A DNA stretch of 64,000 bases from Cephalotus follicularis (GCA_001972305.1 BDDD01001503.1:1-64000), one strand, 5' to 3'. Positions 10,718-22,507 are shown, counted from the first letter of the stretch. Notes: a model not told the origin generated them from the sequence alone. A program made the numbers and translations.

Positions 10718-11227
10718 TCAAGCTAGAGCATATAGATCACCCATGCTCAACTTTTTACAACACATGCGAAAGTTAGGAGTAAATAGTGACTTTGGGAGAA
10801 TATCTGCCAGTTGATCCGATGAAGATACAAAGGGAGTCTTAACTAGTTTCTTCATAACCACATCACATACAAAGTGACAATTCACTTCAATTTGTTTGGT
10901 CCGCTCGTGATAGACAGGATTACTAGCTATGTATATAGCCCCCTGATTATCACAAAACATTTTCATCGGCTTTGAAACTATAAGACCCATTTCAAGAAGT
11001 AGAGATCAGAGCCAAATCAACTCAACAGTAGTATGTGCCATTGCCCTGTACTCAACTTCAGCACTTGACATTGCAACATTAGTTTGTTTTTTACTACGCC
11101 AGGACACTAGATTACAACCAATAAAAGTACAATAACCCGTAGTAGACCGACGATCACTTGTCGAACCTGCCCAATTAGCATCAGAATATGCAACAAGATC
11201 CATATGCCGATTAGGACGATTATTCAA
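10718..11227 (-). pseudogene. RNase H of copia B
   Basis: It begins after the connection region with AYSDANWAGSTSDRRSTTGY, the first catalytic Asp block. It continues with AMSSAEVEYRAMA (catalytic Glu) and [12 protein letters not shown] (third acidic block). The C-terminal segment reads [14 protein letters not shown] and ends in the usual LADILPKSL region. Stop codons break it between the two halves, but the frame is shared with the rest of pol. Confidence 0.85.
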
Positions 11228-12604
11228 GCCTTTTCAAGGAGCACTCTTCAGATAGCGAAGTATTCGAATGGCAGCATCCCAATGAGCTTTTTGTGGAGCT
11301 TGCATAAACTGAGTGAGTACTCCCACAGCAAAGGAAATGTCAGGTCTGGTAACAGTAAGATAAATCAACTTTCCAATCAAACTCATATACTGGTGAACAT
11401 CCTTGAAAGGACTACCATCATCAATCCCAAACTTTTGGTGAGGATCCATAGGAATATCAACTGGTTTGGAACCAAGCATACCAGTTTCTGACAACAAATC
11501 TAAAACATATTTCCTTTGGGACAAACTGACTCCTTTCTTACTTCTTACAACCTTAATACTAAGAAAATAATGGAGATCACCCAAGTCCTTAGTCTGAAAC
11601 TGTTATTGTAAATAAGACTTTACCTCTATTATACCTGCAACATCATCACCTGAGACAATTATATCATCCACATAAACAACTAACACAACCAATTTGCCAT
11701 TATGACGACGAATAAACACAGAATGATCAGAGTAGCACTGCGAGTAGCCACACGATACCACCGTTGCACTAAATTTCTCAAACCAAGCCCTAGGAGACTG
11801 TTTGAGAACATAAATTGCCTTCTGTAGTCAACACACCCGAGTTTCATTCTCCCCCTGAGAACCATAACCTGAAGGTTTCTCCATATAAACTTCCTTATTA
11901 AGTTAACCATATAATAACGCATTTTTGATATCCAATTGAAATAACGGCCAATCAAAGTTAACGGCTAAAGAAATGATTAAATAAACTGAGTTCAACCGAG
12001 CAACCGGGGAGAAGGTCTCAAAATAGTCAACACCATAAGTCTGAGTATACCCCTTAGCAACCAGACGAGCTTTGAGCCGCTCAACAGACCCATCAAGATG
12101 GTACTTAATAGGATACACCCATCGATACCGAACAAGATCCTTACCATGTGATAAATCCACTAAACTCCATCTATTACAAGATAAAAGAGCATCTATTTCC
12201 TCATCCATGGCCTCCTTCCAACCCGGAATACGGAGGGCCTCAAGATAGGTTTTGGGGAGAGATGTAGTTAACAAGGATAAGGCCAAGGCGTGGACAGATG
12301 ATGGCAAGTGAGAAATAGAAACATATTTATCAATGGAATAAATAAGATTAGAGCTTTTAGTGAGAGAACGTTTACCTTTTCGCAACACAATGGGTAGATC
12401 ATTAGAGGAGGAAGATGGTGGAACTTCACCAGAGGAACACGACGGTGGTGGAATCGATACGGGTGGAGCTGATGGTATCTCTGTCTGGGAAGTAGTCTTC
12501 TGCCGCCGTTGATAGACCTGGTCATAGAACTCAAATGGTGGTGTCGACCTACTAGGAGTATCTGAAAAAGGAATCAAGGTAGGAATAGGTGGAGTAGATG
12601 GCAC
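11228..12604 (-). pseudogene. Reverse transcriptase (and integrase tail) of copia B
   Basis: The upstream part has the Pro/Ser-rich integrase-RT linker and then W.L.DL...RYRWVYPIKYHLDGSVERLK, the usual RT opening. FSPVARLNSVYLIISLA and FQLDIKNALLYG follow. The catalytic YVDD is read on the minus strand at about 11660-11675 (VVYVDDIIVSG). The downstream thumb reads GDLHYFLSIKVVRSKKGVSLSQ. Three stop codons lie between 11585 and 11925 without loss of frame. Confidence 0.85.
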
Positions 12605-13585
12605 CTGCCAAACATCCCTGGGAACCGTAGGAGATGGACCAAAATAAGAATGGCCTTAAAAAAATGTAACATTAACACTGACAAAATACTTTTGTCCTAT
12701 AGGGTCACAACACTTATAACCTATATGTGTACTAGAATAACTAAGAAAAACATATTTAGTAGACCTAGGGGAAAGTTTATCAGTGGTAATATGTAAATTG
12801 TGAACGAAACAAATACACTAAAAAACACAAGGAGGTAAGTGAAAAACCGGTTGATTGGGAAAAATAATAGAAAAAGGAGACTTGTCGGCAAGAACAGAAG
12901 ATGGCATGCGATTAATCAAATAACATGCAGTAAGAACTCATTCACACCAAAATTGTTTTGGAACATGCATATGCATCATAAAAGTACGAGCCACCTCAAG
13001 CAAATGTCTATTTTTAAGTTCTGCCACCCCGTTTTGTTGAGGCATGTACAAACAACAAGTTTGATGAATCATACCTTGTGTTACACAAAAACTAGAAATC
13101 TCATTTTGTATATATTCTAAAGTATTATCAGAATGCAAAACTTTAATAGACATACCAAACTACGTTTTTATTTAATTGTAAAAATTTTAGAATACAGAAA
13201 AAAAAAACTCAGACCTGTCCTTTATCATATATAACCAAGTGAGACGAGAGTGGTCGTCCATAAAGGTGACAAAATACATGAACCCCTTTCTATTCCGGAC
13301 AAGACAAGGACCGCATATGTCTGAATGGACTAAATCAAATAATGACAAACTACGAGGATAGAAAGTAAGATGATGTTTACCCAACTCGCAGGCTTCGCAT
13401 TCTATCTTAGACACTGACTTAAAAGACGGAAAAATTATCTTTAACCGAGCTAAAGACAAATGACCTAACCGACAATGCCACTGAAAATGAGTCATACCAC
13501 CACCAGAAGCAACAACAACAGAAGAAGTAGCAGCTCCACAGTCAAGATAGTACAGTCCATCTTTCTCATGCCCTCCACCAATCAT
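12605..13585 (-). pseudogene. Integrase of copia B
   Basis: The GAG-pre-integrase zinc motif reads WHCRLGHLSLARLK...CEACELGKH (H-x-H, C-x2-C). The core has the first Asp in LVHSDICGP and the second in VLHSDNTLEY. The Glu lies in PQQNGVAELKNRHLLEVAR. Stops fall at 13187 and again near 12937, and there are more before RT. All parts share one frame. Confidence 0.85.
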
Positions 13586-14932
13586 CTTCCTCGTGTGAAG
13601 GTCCTGAAAAACACAATGAGTCGGAAAGAATGTTTCTGAGCAATGTAAGGCCTTAGTTAACTGACTAACAGAAAGTTGATTTAACGGTAATTAAGGAACA
13701 TGTAGGATGGATGAAAGATTAATGGAGGAAGTTGGAGAAACATTACCATACCCCGATACGGAAGTAGATGAGCCATTAGCAAGTATAACAGATGAAGACT
13801 GGTTAACATGATTTAAAGTGGTAAACAATGATGACTTACCAGTCATGTGAGAAGATGCCCCAGAATTAAGAATCCAGAGTGGAGTCGTGGAGGTAAAGAA
13901 GGCAGTTGTACATGCATGAGCAATAGTAGCCGAGGAAGTGGACCCTATAGATGTGTTATTAGATGTCTCAAGAGTCTGTAAACGTCACAAAATCTTAGAA
14001 AGATCATCACGTTGTTAAGTAGAACTACCACCCGATATTGGACCCTATGGAGTATCTCCAGATGAAACACTATCATGACCACCATCTACCACTGCATGAT
14101 TAGCTGTCTGAGGTGCCCAATCTGGCTTGCCATGCTTGTCTCAACAATAATCTATGGTATGACCATTCTTGCCACAGTAACTACACTTCCTAGATGGTCT
14201 GTCACCAAACAAACAACCACGACCTCACCCAGAACCACGACTACGGCCCCGACCCCGACCAACAATAAAGGCTAAGTTGTCCTTGGGAGAGGACTCGTGC
14301 TGCATAGGATAAGCAACACGTTGAAGTCGAGAGAAGGTATCTGTTAGAGATGGGACAGTCTCACCAACAAGAATATGTCCTTTTACCTTTTGGAGATCAG
14401 GATCTAGGTCAGCGGGGAATTTAGAAACCAGAAATTCATTTCGTTGTGCTTTAATTTTATCAATATCATTGGTGAGAAGCTGAAATACATTTAATTCCTC
14501 AATAAGACCCTTGAAAGTGCTATAATAATCATGTAGAGGCTAACCAGATTGGCGAAGATGAAACATTTTATCATAAAGATCATACACCATATTCATATTA
14601 TTGTCTTGAGAATAGGTGTCCATCAAATCATTCCAAACACCCTTAGCAGTATTATGAAACATTACATTTGCAGCAATCTCAAGTTCCATGCTGTTCCACA
14701 ACCATATCAAAATCATTGTGTTCTCCTGCATCCAATCTTCATATCCACTAGCATCAGGTGCCGGAGGATCAGAGTTAAGAAACTTGAGTTTCTTCTTAGC
14801 CATAATATAAATCTTAACCGCTTGGGCCCACAAGAAATAATTAGAACTCCCTTTCAGTTTAATGGAGGTAATAGTAATATTAACTGTCTCATTCGGTGAG
14901 GGAGTCACAGAAGGAATTTTAGTTTCAGCCAT
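13586..14932 (-). pseudogene. Gag and protease of copia B
   Basis: The start MAETKIPSVTPSPNET at 14932 leads into the copia Gag (LKGSSNYFLWAQAVKIYIMA, TAKGVWNDLMDTYSQ). A basic Arg/Gly stretch precedes one CCHC knuckle, CSYCGKNGHTIDYC, at 14144-14185. The protease motif is WILNSGASSHMTG: the catalytic Asp of the expected D-S-G is Asn, from the codon at 13865-13867, a likely G-to-A change. Seven or more stop codons interrupt this part, starting at 14540-14542. Confidence 0.85.
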
Positions 14933-15482
14933 TGTAAAACGCTAACGCAATACTATAATGTCACTGGACAGCGGAACGAAAACGAAACCAGATCACAAAA
15001 AAAAAACACTTAACAAAATACACTAAACTAAGCAAAACACCACACCATCACCACACACACACAGGAAATTAGGCCTCACCAACGGTCACAATCACCAGAG
15101 ACAACGCCATCAACAACTCCACACACAAAATACAACCATGGCAGATGCATGCCAACAAAAAAAACACGAGTACAGTAAGGACGACGCTGTGGCAAAGGGC
15201 TTCACGGCTTCACATCAACACCAAATCATGAAAAACGAGTACAGAACATCAAGACCAGAAGGATTCATCAGTCCAACCCAGATCAACGACGAACCATAGA
15301 ATTTTCGAGGATCGACGCTTGAAATAGAGAACTTGAGCACCGTAGAGGACGACGCGACGAGATCGGCGAGTTGACAGCGAGCTAGGGTGAGGGACGTCGT
15401 TGAGCTATGGAGAAGCGCGCTAGGGTGAAGACGGCGCAATAGGGTTTCTTTTCTATTTCTGTTTCATTTTTTTTTAAGAATG
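14933..15482 (-). other. Untranslated leader of copia B
   Basis: Lies between the PBS and the gag start. It includes an A-rich/T-rich tract (14999-15006) and a 74-codon open stretch (15215-15439) without a recognisable domain. Confidence 0.6.
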
Positions 15483-15493
15483 CTCTGATACCA
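15483..15493 (-). promoter_or_regulatory. Primer-binding site of copia B
   Basis: Plus strand CTCTGATACCA; on the minus strand TGGTATCAGAG directly follows the 5' LTR. It is complementary to the 3' end of initiator Met-tRNA, the usual primer of plant copia elements. Confidence 0.9.
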
Positions 15494-15680
15494 TATAACA
15501 AATCAGAGAAATTGACTTGTGTGTTTTTCTAACCACACAGTCTTATGTATTTATATTCATGAAATACTCAGATTCATAGAACCTTAACATATAACAAATA
15601 AGGAAATATATCAAAAAATGAAATAATAAATAAGGAAATACAAAGGGAACATAGTTACTAAACGCTCATAACTCTTAACA
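15494..15680 (-). repeat. 5' LTR of copia B
   Basis: TATAACAAATCAGAG...CATAACTCTTAACA. The terminal TG of the partner LTR is TA here. GATTT follows at 15681-15685. Confidence 0.9.
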
Positions 15681-16478
15681 GATTTGATTCATCTTGTGGT
15701 CCATAGATGGAATTCAATGTATCAAACATGTAAACATGATTATGAACATAGGGAGCCCATAAACACATATATTGTGAAAAATTATGCACGAGAACTTTAT
15801 TATTGCTTTTCAGTAATAACTTATGATGATTTGAAAACTTGTCCGTGTCACTAAATTTTTGGAAAGATTTACTGGTTTGACTGCTACGTTTTCTGATTCT
15901 TGTTATGTTATTTCAAATTTTGTCATTGGCAAATTGTGGGAAATCTACAATGTTTTTGCTGATTATGGGGAAAAAACTCATTTTCGCAATATTTGAGACA
16001 AAATGGAGGAAACGTTCATGAAATATTGGAAAACTATTTCACCTTTATTATGTTTAGCTAGTATCATAGATCCTCGAATTATTTTTACAGGGCGTTTTTT
16101 CATTACAGGTGAATGTAGAAAATGCATGAATAGAGGCGCTCCTATAGAATTAGATGATAATCAGATAGCTCAGTTATTAAATGATAGATTTGATGAATAT
16201 GTTATCAAATATGATGATGAAAATATACAACCACCACAATGTAGTAGTAGTAATGGTATTTGTTTTTCTGATAAGATTGCTCATGGACATGGTGGTAGTA
16301 GTAGTAGTACAATTAGTAACAATAATGAACCACGACATTACCTTCAAATTGATGTTGTATTTATGTCAAAGGAAAGGAAGAGAGAATGAATACTGATCTT
16401 TTAAAATGGTGGCAACAAAAACAAATCACTTATCCAAATCTGTCTACAATGGCACGTCATCTACTAACAACTCTTGTA
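15681..16478 (+). pseudogene. hAT transposase, C-terminal part
   Basis: Immediately after the copia insertion the frame continues from the left block into HRWNSMYQT, the conserved RWNS motif. KYWKTISPLLCLASIIDPR follows, the conserved KYW...IDPR block, at about 16018-16080. The last segment, LLKWWQQKQITYPNLSTMAR, is the C-terminal hAT dimerisation region, at about 16395-16455. It is cut off at about 16478. A 128-codon open stretch lies within it at 16003-16389. Confidence 0.8.
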
Positions 16479-17736
16479 TCCACAATAGGCTCATCGCTCC
16501 AGTTTCTCAATGCATCTAGGGAGCACTAAGATGCATCGAGACCTGAAGCTCATATATTGGTGGAACAACATGAAGAAGGAGATTGCGGAGTATGTGTCTG
16601 CCTGCTTGGTATGTCAGCAAGTCAAAGCAGAACACCAGAGGCCAGCCGAATTGCTTCAGCCGTTACCTGTGGCATAATGGAAATGAGAGCATATCACGAT
16701 TGATTTTGTATCAGGGTTGTTATGGACGAGAGCTAACCATGATGCCATATGGGTTATTGTTGATCGCTTTACCAAATTTGTACATTTTCTAGCGATCAAG
16801 ACAACTTATTCTCTAGAACGGTTGGCATCTCTATATGTTGGGGAGATTGTGAGACCCCATGGTGTACCAGTTAGTTTTGTTTCTGACAGAGACCCGCGGT
16901 TCACTTCCCGATTTTGGAAGAAACTGCAGACAGCTTTTGGTACACAGTTGAGTTTCAGTACAGCTTTTCACCCCCAAACAGACGGTTAGTCTGAGAGGAC
17001 GATTCAGACTTTGGAGGATATGCTCTGAGCATGTGTGATGGATTGGGGTGGCAGCTGGGATCAGCATCTTCTTTTGGTGGAGTTCTCTTATAATAACAGT
17101 TTTCATGCTAGTATCGGTATGGCACCATTCGAGGCTCTATATAGACGGAAATGCAGAACTCCAGTCTGTTGGTTTGAGGTAGGCAAGTAGAGTCTCGTTG
17201 GGCCAAAGATGGTTCAAGAAATGACAGAGAAGGCCAAGGTTATCAAGGAAAGGCTTCTAACGGCTCAGAGTCGCCAGAAGAGTTATGCTGATCATCGTCG
17301 ACGGGACCTAGAGTTCTCGGTGGGTGATCATATTTTCCTTAAAGTCTCTCCGACTAAAGGAATTATGAGATTCGGCAAGAGAGGGAAGTTGGCTCCACGA
17401 TTTGTAGGACCTTTTGAGATCCTTGATAGGGTTGGTGCAGTCTCTTACAGACTTGCCTTACCTCCCAGCCTATCAGAGGTGCACAGTGTGTTTCATGTGT
17501 TGATGCTGAGGAGGTATCACCCAGATCCTTCACATGTGTTGCAATATGAACCTTTGGATCTGAGCATGGATATGAGTTTTGAGGAGATGCCTGTTCAGAT
17601 TCTTGACCGCCGAGTCAAACAGCTACGGAACAAGGAAATTGCTTTGGTTAAAGTTTTATGGCAGTATCACGAACTCAAAGAAGTGACATGGGAGCGTGAG
17701 GATGACATGCCAGCTTTGTATCCTCATTTGTTTTGA
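16479..17736 (+). pseudogene. Integrase with chromodomain of element C
   Basis: It opens in the zinc region (H..H, then [16 protein letters not shown]). The core follows with IDFVSG, then FVSDRDPRFTSRFW and FHPQTDG*SERTIQ, where a TAG precedes the Glu block. The last 175 codons (17209-17736) are open: LEFSVGDHIFLKVSP, the GPFEILDRVGAVSYRLALP barrel, and the C-terminal chromodomain-like ILDRRVKQLRNKEIALVKVL...TWEREDDM. Stops at about 16676, 16987, 17026 and 17188 and a frame change near 16720 inactivate it. Confidence 0.85.
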
Positions 17737-17766
17737 TCCTAGGGAATCTTGGGATGAGATTTCTCT

Positions 17767-17776
17767 GAGGGGAGGA
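17767..17776 (+). promoter_or_regulatory. Polypurine tract of element C
   Basis: GAGGGGAGGA lies directly before the LTR start TGTAAGCCCC. Confidence 0.75.
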
Positions 17777-17977
17777 TGTAAGCCCCGGATATTTTATGCG
17801 TACGGATGGCATGTATTTTGCTTGTATTTATATGGTATTGTACAATATTGTACTGATGGATGACATGGATTGTATATGATATATACTATTTTTCACTTTT
17901 ATGCCATTTGTAGGTAGGGGAGGTTCAGTAGAATCTGATCACTGTTGGTGAAATTTTCACCTAAAAGAGCCTATTCC

Positions 17978-17985
17978 TATATATA
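17978..17985 (+). promoter_or_regulatory. TATA box in LTR of element C
   Basis: TATATATA about 200 bp into the LTR, followed by a pyrimidine-rich stretch and the GA-rich start of the R region. Confidence 0.5.
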
Positions 17986-18369
17986 GAAGGTTCAACTTAT
18001 TCATTCTCAATTCTCTTCTCATTTCCCATTTCTAGAGAGAGTGAGTGAGCTAGAGAAAGAAGTCGACGGAATCAAGCAAACAAGGTGTCCTTGAGATCGT
18101 GGCAACGTGTGGAACATGAAGGGAGAAGCAGTCTAAGGATTCAAGCAACATATTCTCCGTTCTCAGCCAATTTAAGGTAGGTTCTACTTATGCTCCGATC
18201 TCCATATTATGATGGATTTGTATGGTTTTATGGTTATGGATAGCTGTATACATGCTAGATGGATGGTTTATGGTACCGGGAATGGTTTATAACAGGTTGA
18301 AATGGAGATTTGAGAGGAAATTGTGAGTTGGGTCCTTTTTACCCAATTTCGCTTTCATTCAATCTAAGG

Positions 18370-19725
18370 TGTTGACATTTATATGTTACAATCCTTATTT
18401 TGATGATAACAAAACACCTAATATGTGTGTTTGATGTTAAGGAATCTTTATCTAAGTTAACTTGCATTGTAAGAAAGCTTAGACTTGAATATCAGAACTA
18501 TTGGCGTCAACGACTATGATTTAGGCGTCAACGTGCTGGAAATAAGTACATGTTCTGGGCTTGAAAGGATGAATTTCGTCAACACCATTCTCTATCAGCG
18601 TCAACGTGCTGGGAAACTTATGATTTACGTCAACGCCTTGAGGAAGACGTCAACGTCAAAAGGTGATGGAGACTTGAGCGTCAACGCAGAAAACAAGTGG
18701 AGTCAACACCTTGTGTATAGACGTCAACGCCATATCAAGACGTCAACGCAAATGGTGCACATTTGGGACAGTGGAGTCAACTCTAATGATATTCGCGTCA
18801 ACGCTATGGATGCGCGTCAACGTGAACAGAACTGTAGATGAAGAAAAGCTTAGAGTATCAACGCATTTGGGACAGTGAGTTTGGACGTCAACGTGAAGAT
18901 ATTATGGAGTCAACTCTAATGATATTCGCGTCAACGTGAACAGAACTGTAGATGAAGAAAAGCTTAGAGTATCAACGCAGAAAGCTACAGGAGTTAACAC
19001 ATAAGGAGATAGACGTCAACGCCATGCGTACTCATCAACGCCAATGACAGCTAAACACAGAATCTGCAAAATTTGAAGGTGCTGAAATGGTGATGCTTTC
19101 CCTGAATAGCTCCAACAGCTATCTGATGATTCCCTGAACTCTAGCAACAGCTACATGCTTCTAAAGGTTACAAATAGAGGCTGAATTCATCGAGAATTAA
19201 TCAATCCAAATCAAGAGAAATCAAGAAAATATTCAAAGCAAGAAACAGTTATTTTAAAGTCATATTATGCAAAGTTCTTTTTTTGAGTTTTCGAGCTTTA
19301 CTGTTTTGATTATCCAACCTTGTGAGAGGTGATAAAAACACAAACACTCGGATACTTATTGTATACCCAAGGTTGTTAGTACCTTACTCAAAAGTTCGGA
19401 TTTAGCTTTGAAAGTCCGAGTTAGAATTTAGATCGCAAAAATTTAAGTTTGGATTCATCTTGTAAAAATCCAGAGTTACTGTTTGTGATTGGGGGATTAC
19501 ATTCTAGTGGAACCTCAATTGCGGCTTGGGAGAGTGAATGTAGGCACGGTTTGTCGAACCACTATAAAATAGTTTGCATCTCTCTTTTCTTACTCTTAAC
19601 TTTATTTGCAAATTATTTTATTATCTTGATTGATATTATCATTCTTGTTTTTTAATATTAAAAAGGGTGGTTATTTTCTGCATAACCAATTCACCCCCCT
19701 CTTGGTTGCTTTTTTTGTACCAACA
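18370..19725 (+). mobile_element. Solo LTR L (SIRE-like ends) with GTCAAC decamer array
   Basis: It begins TGTTGACATTTATATG, followed by TTTTGATGATAACAAAACACC, and ends AATTCACCCCCCTCTTGG...GTACCAACA. Both ends resemble SIRE/Maximus-type copia LTRs. The flanks TAAGG (18365-18369) and TAAAT (19726-19730) match at 3 of 5 bases, so the target duplication is imperfect. No internal region is present. It interrupts the LTR of C. Confidence 0.7.
18500..19045 (+). repeat. Cluster of GCGTCAACG / GACGTCAACG motifs in L
   Basis: Roughly two dozen irregularly spaced copies of CGTCAAC with mostly G/A on the left and G or GC on the right, almost all in the same orientation (TCAA). A longer phrase near 18780-18865 (GGAGTCAACTCTAATGATAT ... 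GATGAAGAAAAGCTTAGAGT) recurs at 18905-18970, so parts have been tandemly copied. Confidence 0.85.
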
Positions 19726-19869
19726 TAAATGTTATGGGAATGGATTTAAATGGTTTAAAAGTTGTTTTTGAGTTTTAATTGATTTTTGAAGCTTATAGCT
19801 TCCTTTGAATCGAATTTAAAAACAAGTTAAAATGGATTTTGATGGATTTTTGGGCGTTTTACAGTGCTT

Positions 19870-20175
19870 TCAACAGCCCAGGGCGTCGACCTGTTCTTTA
19901 GTGCTGAGAGAGTTGACGCTTTCGGTTAAAGCGTCGATGCCTATGTGCCTTTAGCGTCTTTGCGCTAATCAGTGCAACACATTAACACTATAAAGGAATA
20001 TGGACATAAACGTCGACGCTTTCGGCTCAAGCGTCGACTCATTATGTCTTGCAAGTAGTTGATGCTTAGTGCATGCGTCGACGCCCAAGGCACAATGCCT
20101 TGACCGTCGACGCCTAGCGCAAAACGTTGACGCTTAGACGTTAAGCGTCGATGCCTAATATGAAGGCATTGATGC
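19870..20175 (+). repeat. GTCGAC decamer cluster in LTR of element C
   Basis: About a dozen copies of variants of GCGTCGACGC, including an exact decamer at 20075-20084. Phrases such as AAACGTTGACGCTTAGACG and GCGTCGACGCCCAAGG occur. Confidence 0.85.
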
Positions 20176-20744
20176 CTAAAAGCCCTGTTTTAGCCAAACC
20201 TTACTTTGTTCATCCCAAATGGTTTTCTCTCCAAATGGATCCATAGGAAGCATACCCATGTGAATCCTTCTTAAACATCTTTTGATCTTCAAATTAACTT
20301 TCAAGTAAATCTTTAAAGAAAGTGTTATAAAAATAGGGACTTTACACAAATGGTTTTCAAGAATGGTTAGGATAGCTCAATTGTGACATCTGGACGTGGA
20401 TATCCTAGTTAGACTTTGCCTCAATTGTTTTACAACTCCGATAGGGACCAACAAAATGGAAAATGGTTTATGGTTATGGAAATATGGTAATGAAAAATGG
20501 TTTTGACGGATGAATCCTATGTGATCCTTTATGGTAGGTCCCTATCTTTTCAATGAAAATATGGTTATGTGCTACGGGTATGGTACGACTATGGTTGATG
20601 GATAGTATGGTTGAGACCTTATGGGATAACCCATTCATAATCTTCGTTTCCGTCACGAAGAATTATGAATGTAGGCCTATGGGCATCACCGCATTGTGGA
20701 GTGACATGGTATGACATGGATATGGTATAGATCGCACAGATCTC

Positions 20745-20905
20745 TTATGAGCCAGTACCTTCGGGACTGGTATGTTCTAGTACTTTCGAGGCTAGTATTA
20801 TGGGCTAAGACCTTCGGGACTAGTATGGGCTAGTACCTTTGGGGATAGTATTATGGGCCAGGACCTTCGGGACCGGTATGGGCTGGTACCTTCGGGTCTA
20901 GCATT
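20745..20905 (+). repeat. Minisatellite in LTR of element C
   Basis: About six imperfect units of roughly 25-31 bp built on GGGCTAGTACCTTCGGGACT followed by AGTAT or GGTAT. Confidence 0.8.
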
Positions 20906-21628
20906 ATAGTATGATGTATGTGGCCGGTGTTATCCTATACTCCACACGGCTGTGGCACAGAGAGTGTATAGACGGTGGAGGTACTATCTCGGGTCGGAGA
21001 GACAGAGAACTACTTGACCCTATGGATTGATTGTCCCCATGGATGGTTATGGATTGTTTTATGGAGTGTCTGCAAGCCTTTGGCTTTGATGTGTTTAGGA
21101 CTAGCTGAGTATACCACTGCTTAGGGACGGTTGTATGCTAAAGCTATCCATATTGGCATTCATGCATATATATGCCATGCACATATATATATCTGCGATA
21201 TCTGTTGCATTTCATTGCATCGCATTTCTCTGCATATAGTAGTTCCTGCTCAGCCATAAGCTGCTGACCCATTTTCGTAATGGATCAGGCTCAGGTACAG
21301 GTGAAGCTCCGAGGTGATCGAACGGACCGGATCGCGGCTTAGATTCTTAAGTGGCAGTATGGTTTTGTTATCTACCTTGTGTATATATGATTGGATGTAC
21401 AAGAGACATATTGCATTTCAGTTTTTGACCTGCCGGCTTGTAGCAGCGCTTAAGATATATGTATGGCATAATGTGTATATGGATGGGCTTATCTACATGG
21501 ATATTGGATGTTTATCTTCCGCATACATATGGTATTTAAAGTTTTAAATTTGTATATATGATGGATGGTATTGATGGACTAGCCACATGTCGAGCCTTGA
21601 GGTCTTCCTAGGGGTTCGGGGCGTGACA

Positions 21629-22130
21629 TTTCTAGTACCCCCGGAGCCTCCTTCGATCACCTCTTTTCCTATTTCTTTCTTTCTTGCAGGTCACCTAAAT
21701 CAGCGATTACTAGAGCTCTCCAAAATTTTGCAATAACAAGCACCAAGTAAAAATCCAAAAGCTTAAAAACATAGCTTTTCAACTTTTGCAAAAACTCTTA
21801 CTGAAGCTTAACCAAGCACCTCCTTAGCATAGTTAGACCAAAGTATGGAATTGGTCCCATAATAAACTTGTATGCGTCCTAAAAGAAAATGACACATCAT
21901 TTAAAAAGACCAACTTGAAAACTTTTTGCAAATGTTAGAATTGAACAAAACAAAATTGAAGGTTAATAACTAATTCAAGAAAATGTACAAAGTTGTGGAC
22001 AATATTGAAAATTAACCATCAAAAGAAGAAGCAAAATCACTCGCAAGCCAATTTTAAAATTTTGGTTAGTGATAAGTATCAAGCCTTTCTTGTTTCTACT
22101 TACCACTAAACATATCTATTAATATTTTAT
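21629..22130. other. Unassigned sequence between C and E
   Basis: AT-rich, with no recognised gene, LTR end or RNA. It may be the original target DNA. Confidence 0.4.
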
Positions 22131-22341
22131 TGAATAAGTTACTTTTATACAGAGAGTAAGAATATGAAGAATTTGTGTTTCTTATTAATCAAATTGTGTA
22201 CAACAGTAAGTCCATTTATATAGGAAGTAAATCAAATCTATGAATTAATTACAAGATACTATAGGATACTCTAAGATCAAATCTATTCCTACACTATAGG
22301 TAACTGAAATCTAAATCCATAAACTTTAGGTAACTACTACA
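22131..22341 (-). repeat. 3' LTR of copia E
   Basis: Plus strand TGAATAAGTTACTTTTATAC...GGTAACTACTACA; on the minus strand it starts TGTAGTAGTTACC. The polypurine tract AACTTGAGGGGAAG (minus strand, 22342-22355) precedes it. Confidence 0.75.
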
Positions 22342-22507
22342 CTTCCCCTCAAGTTGGTGCAGAGATATTTCACTTGCCCAACTTGTATACAATAGAATAA
22401 AATGTTTTACAACTGAACCTGGTAAATACATCAGCTAACTAATTCAGTGAGTTTACAAAGGGAGTACAAATTATTGCTTGATCCAATTTTTCATTGATGA
22501 AGTGTCT

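Larger units (their letters stand above)
10524..15680 (-). mobile_element. Ty1/copia retrotransposon B, complete structure
   Basis: A minus-strand element of 5,157 bp with 187-bp LTRs, PBS, gag, protease, integrase, RT and RNase H in copia order. It is flanked by GATTT at 10519-10523 and 15681-15685. The LTRs differ at roughly ten positions by eye. The whole coding region, from the gag ATG at 14932 down to 10718, stays in one frame of about 1,405 codons. It is broken only by stop codons, so it cannot make a polyprotein. Confidence 0.95.
9339..16478 (+). mobile_element. Ac-like hAT DNA transposon, decayed and split
   Basis: Two blocks (9339-10523 and 15681-16478) carry successive parts of one hAT transposase. 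They are separated by copia element B with a 5-bp GATTT duplication. No terminal inverted repeats could be identified. The right side ends abruptly at about 16478, where gypsy element C begins. Frames are broken by stops and frameshifts outside the copia insertion too. Confidence 0.8.
16479..21628 (+). mobile_element. Ty3/gypsy Tekay-like element C, 5'-truncated
   Basis: Only the integrase region, polypurine tract and 3' LTR remain. It begins abruptly inside the integrase zinc region, where the hAT sequence ends. The coding part closely resembles element H (62640-64000) and carries a C-terminal chromodomain-like segment typical of Tekay/Del chromoviruses. Its LTR is interrupted by solo LTR L. 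Confidence 0.8.
17777..21628 (+). repeat. 3' LTR of element C (split by solo LTR L)
   Basis: It starts TGTAAGCCCCGG at 17777 and ends GGGGCGTGACA at 21628. Without the 1,356-bp insertion L it would be about 2.5 kb. It contains a TATA box, a GAGAGAGTGAGTGAG transcript-start region followed by AAGGTAGGTTCT, a GTCGAC decamer cluster (19870-20175), a minisatellite (20745-20905) and the CTGACCCATTTTCGTAATGG segment near 21270 that G also has near 35575. There is no second LTR in the window. Confidence 0.8.

Noticed and set aside
15483-15493. Fragments of tRNA genes at CTCTGATACCA sites
   Set aside because: Only 11-12 bases matching a tRNA 3' end, placed at LTR edges: these are primer-binding sites.
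16003-16389. Separate 128-codon gene
   Set aside because: KYW and IDPR motifs show it is part of the hAT transposase.
18500-19045. CRISPR-like array of short repeats with spacers
   Set aside because: The motif is only about 10 bp, spacing is irregular, and the host is a plant LTR; there are no cas genes.
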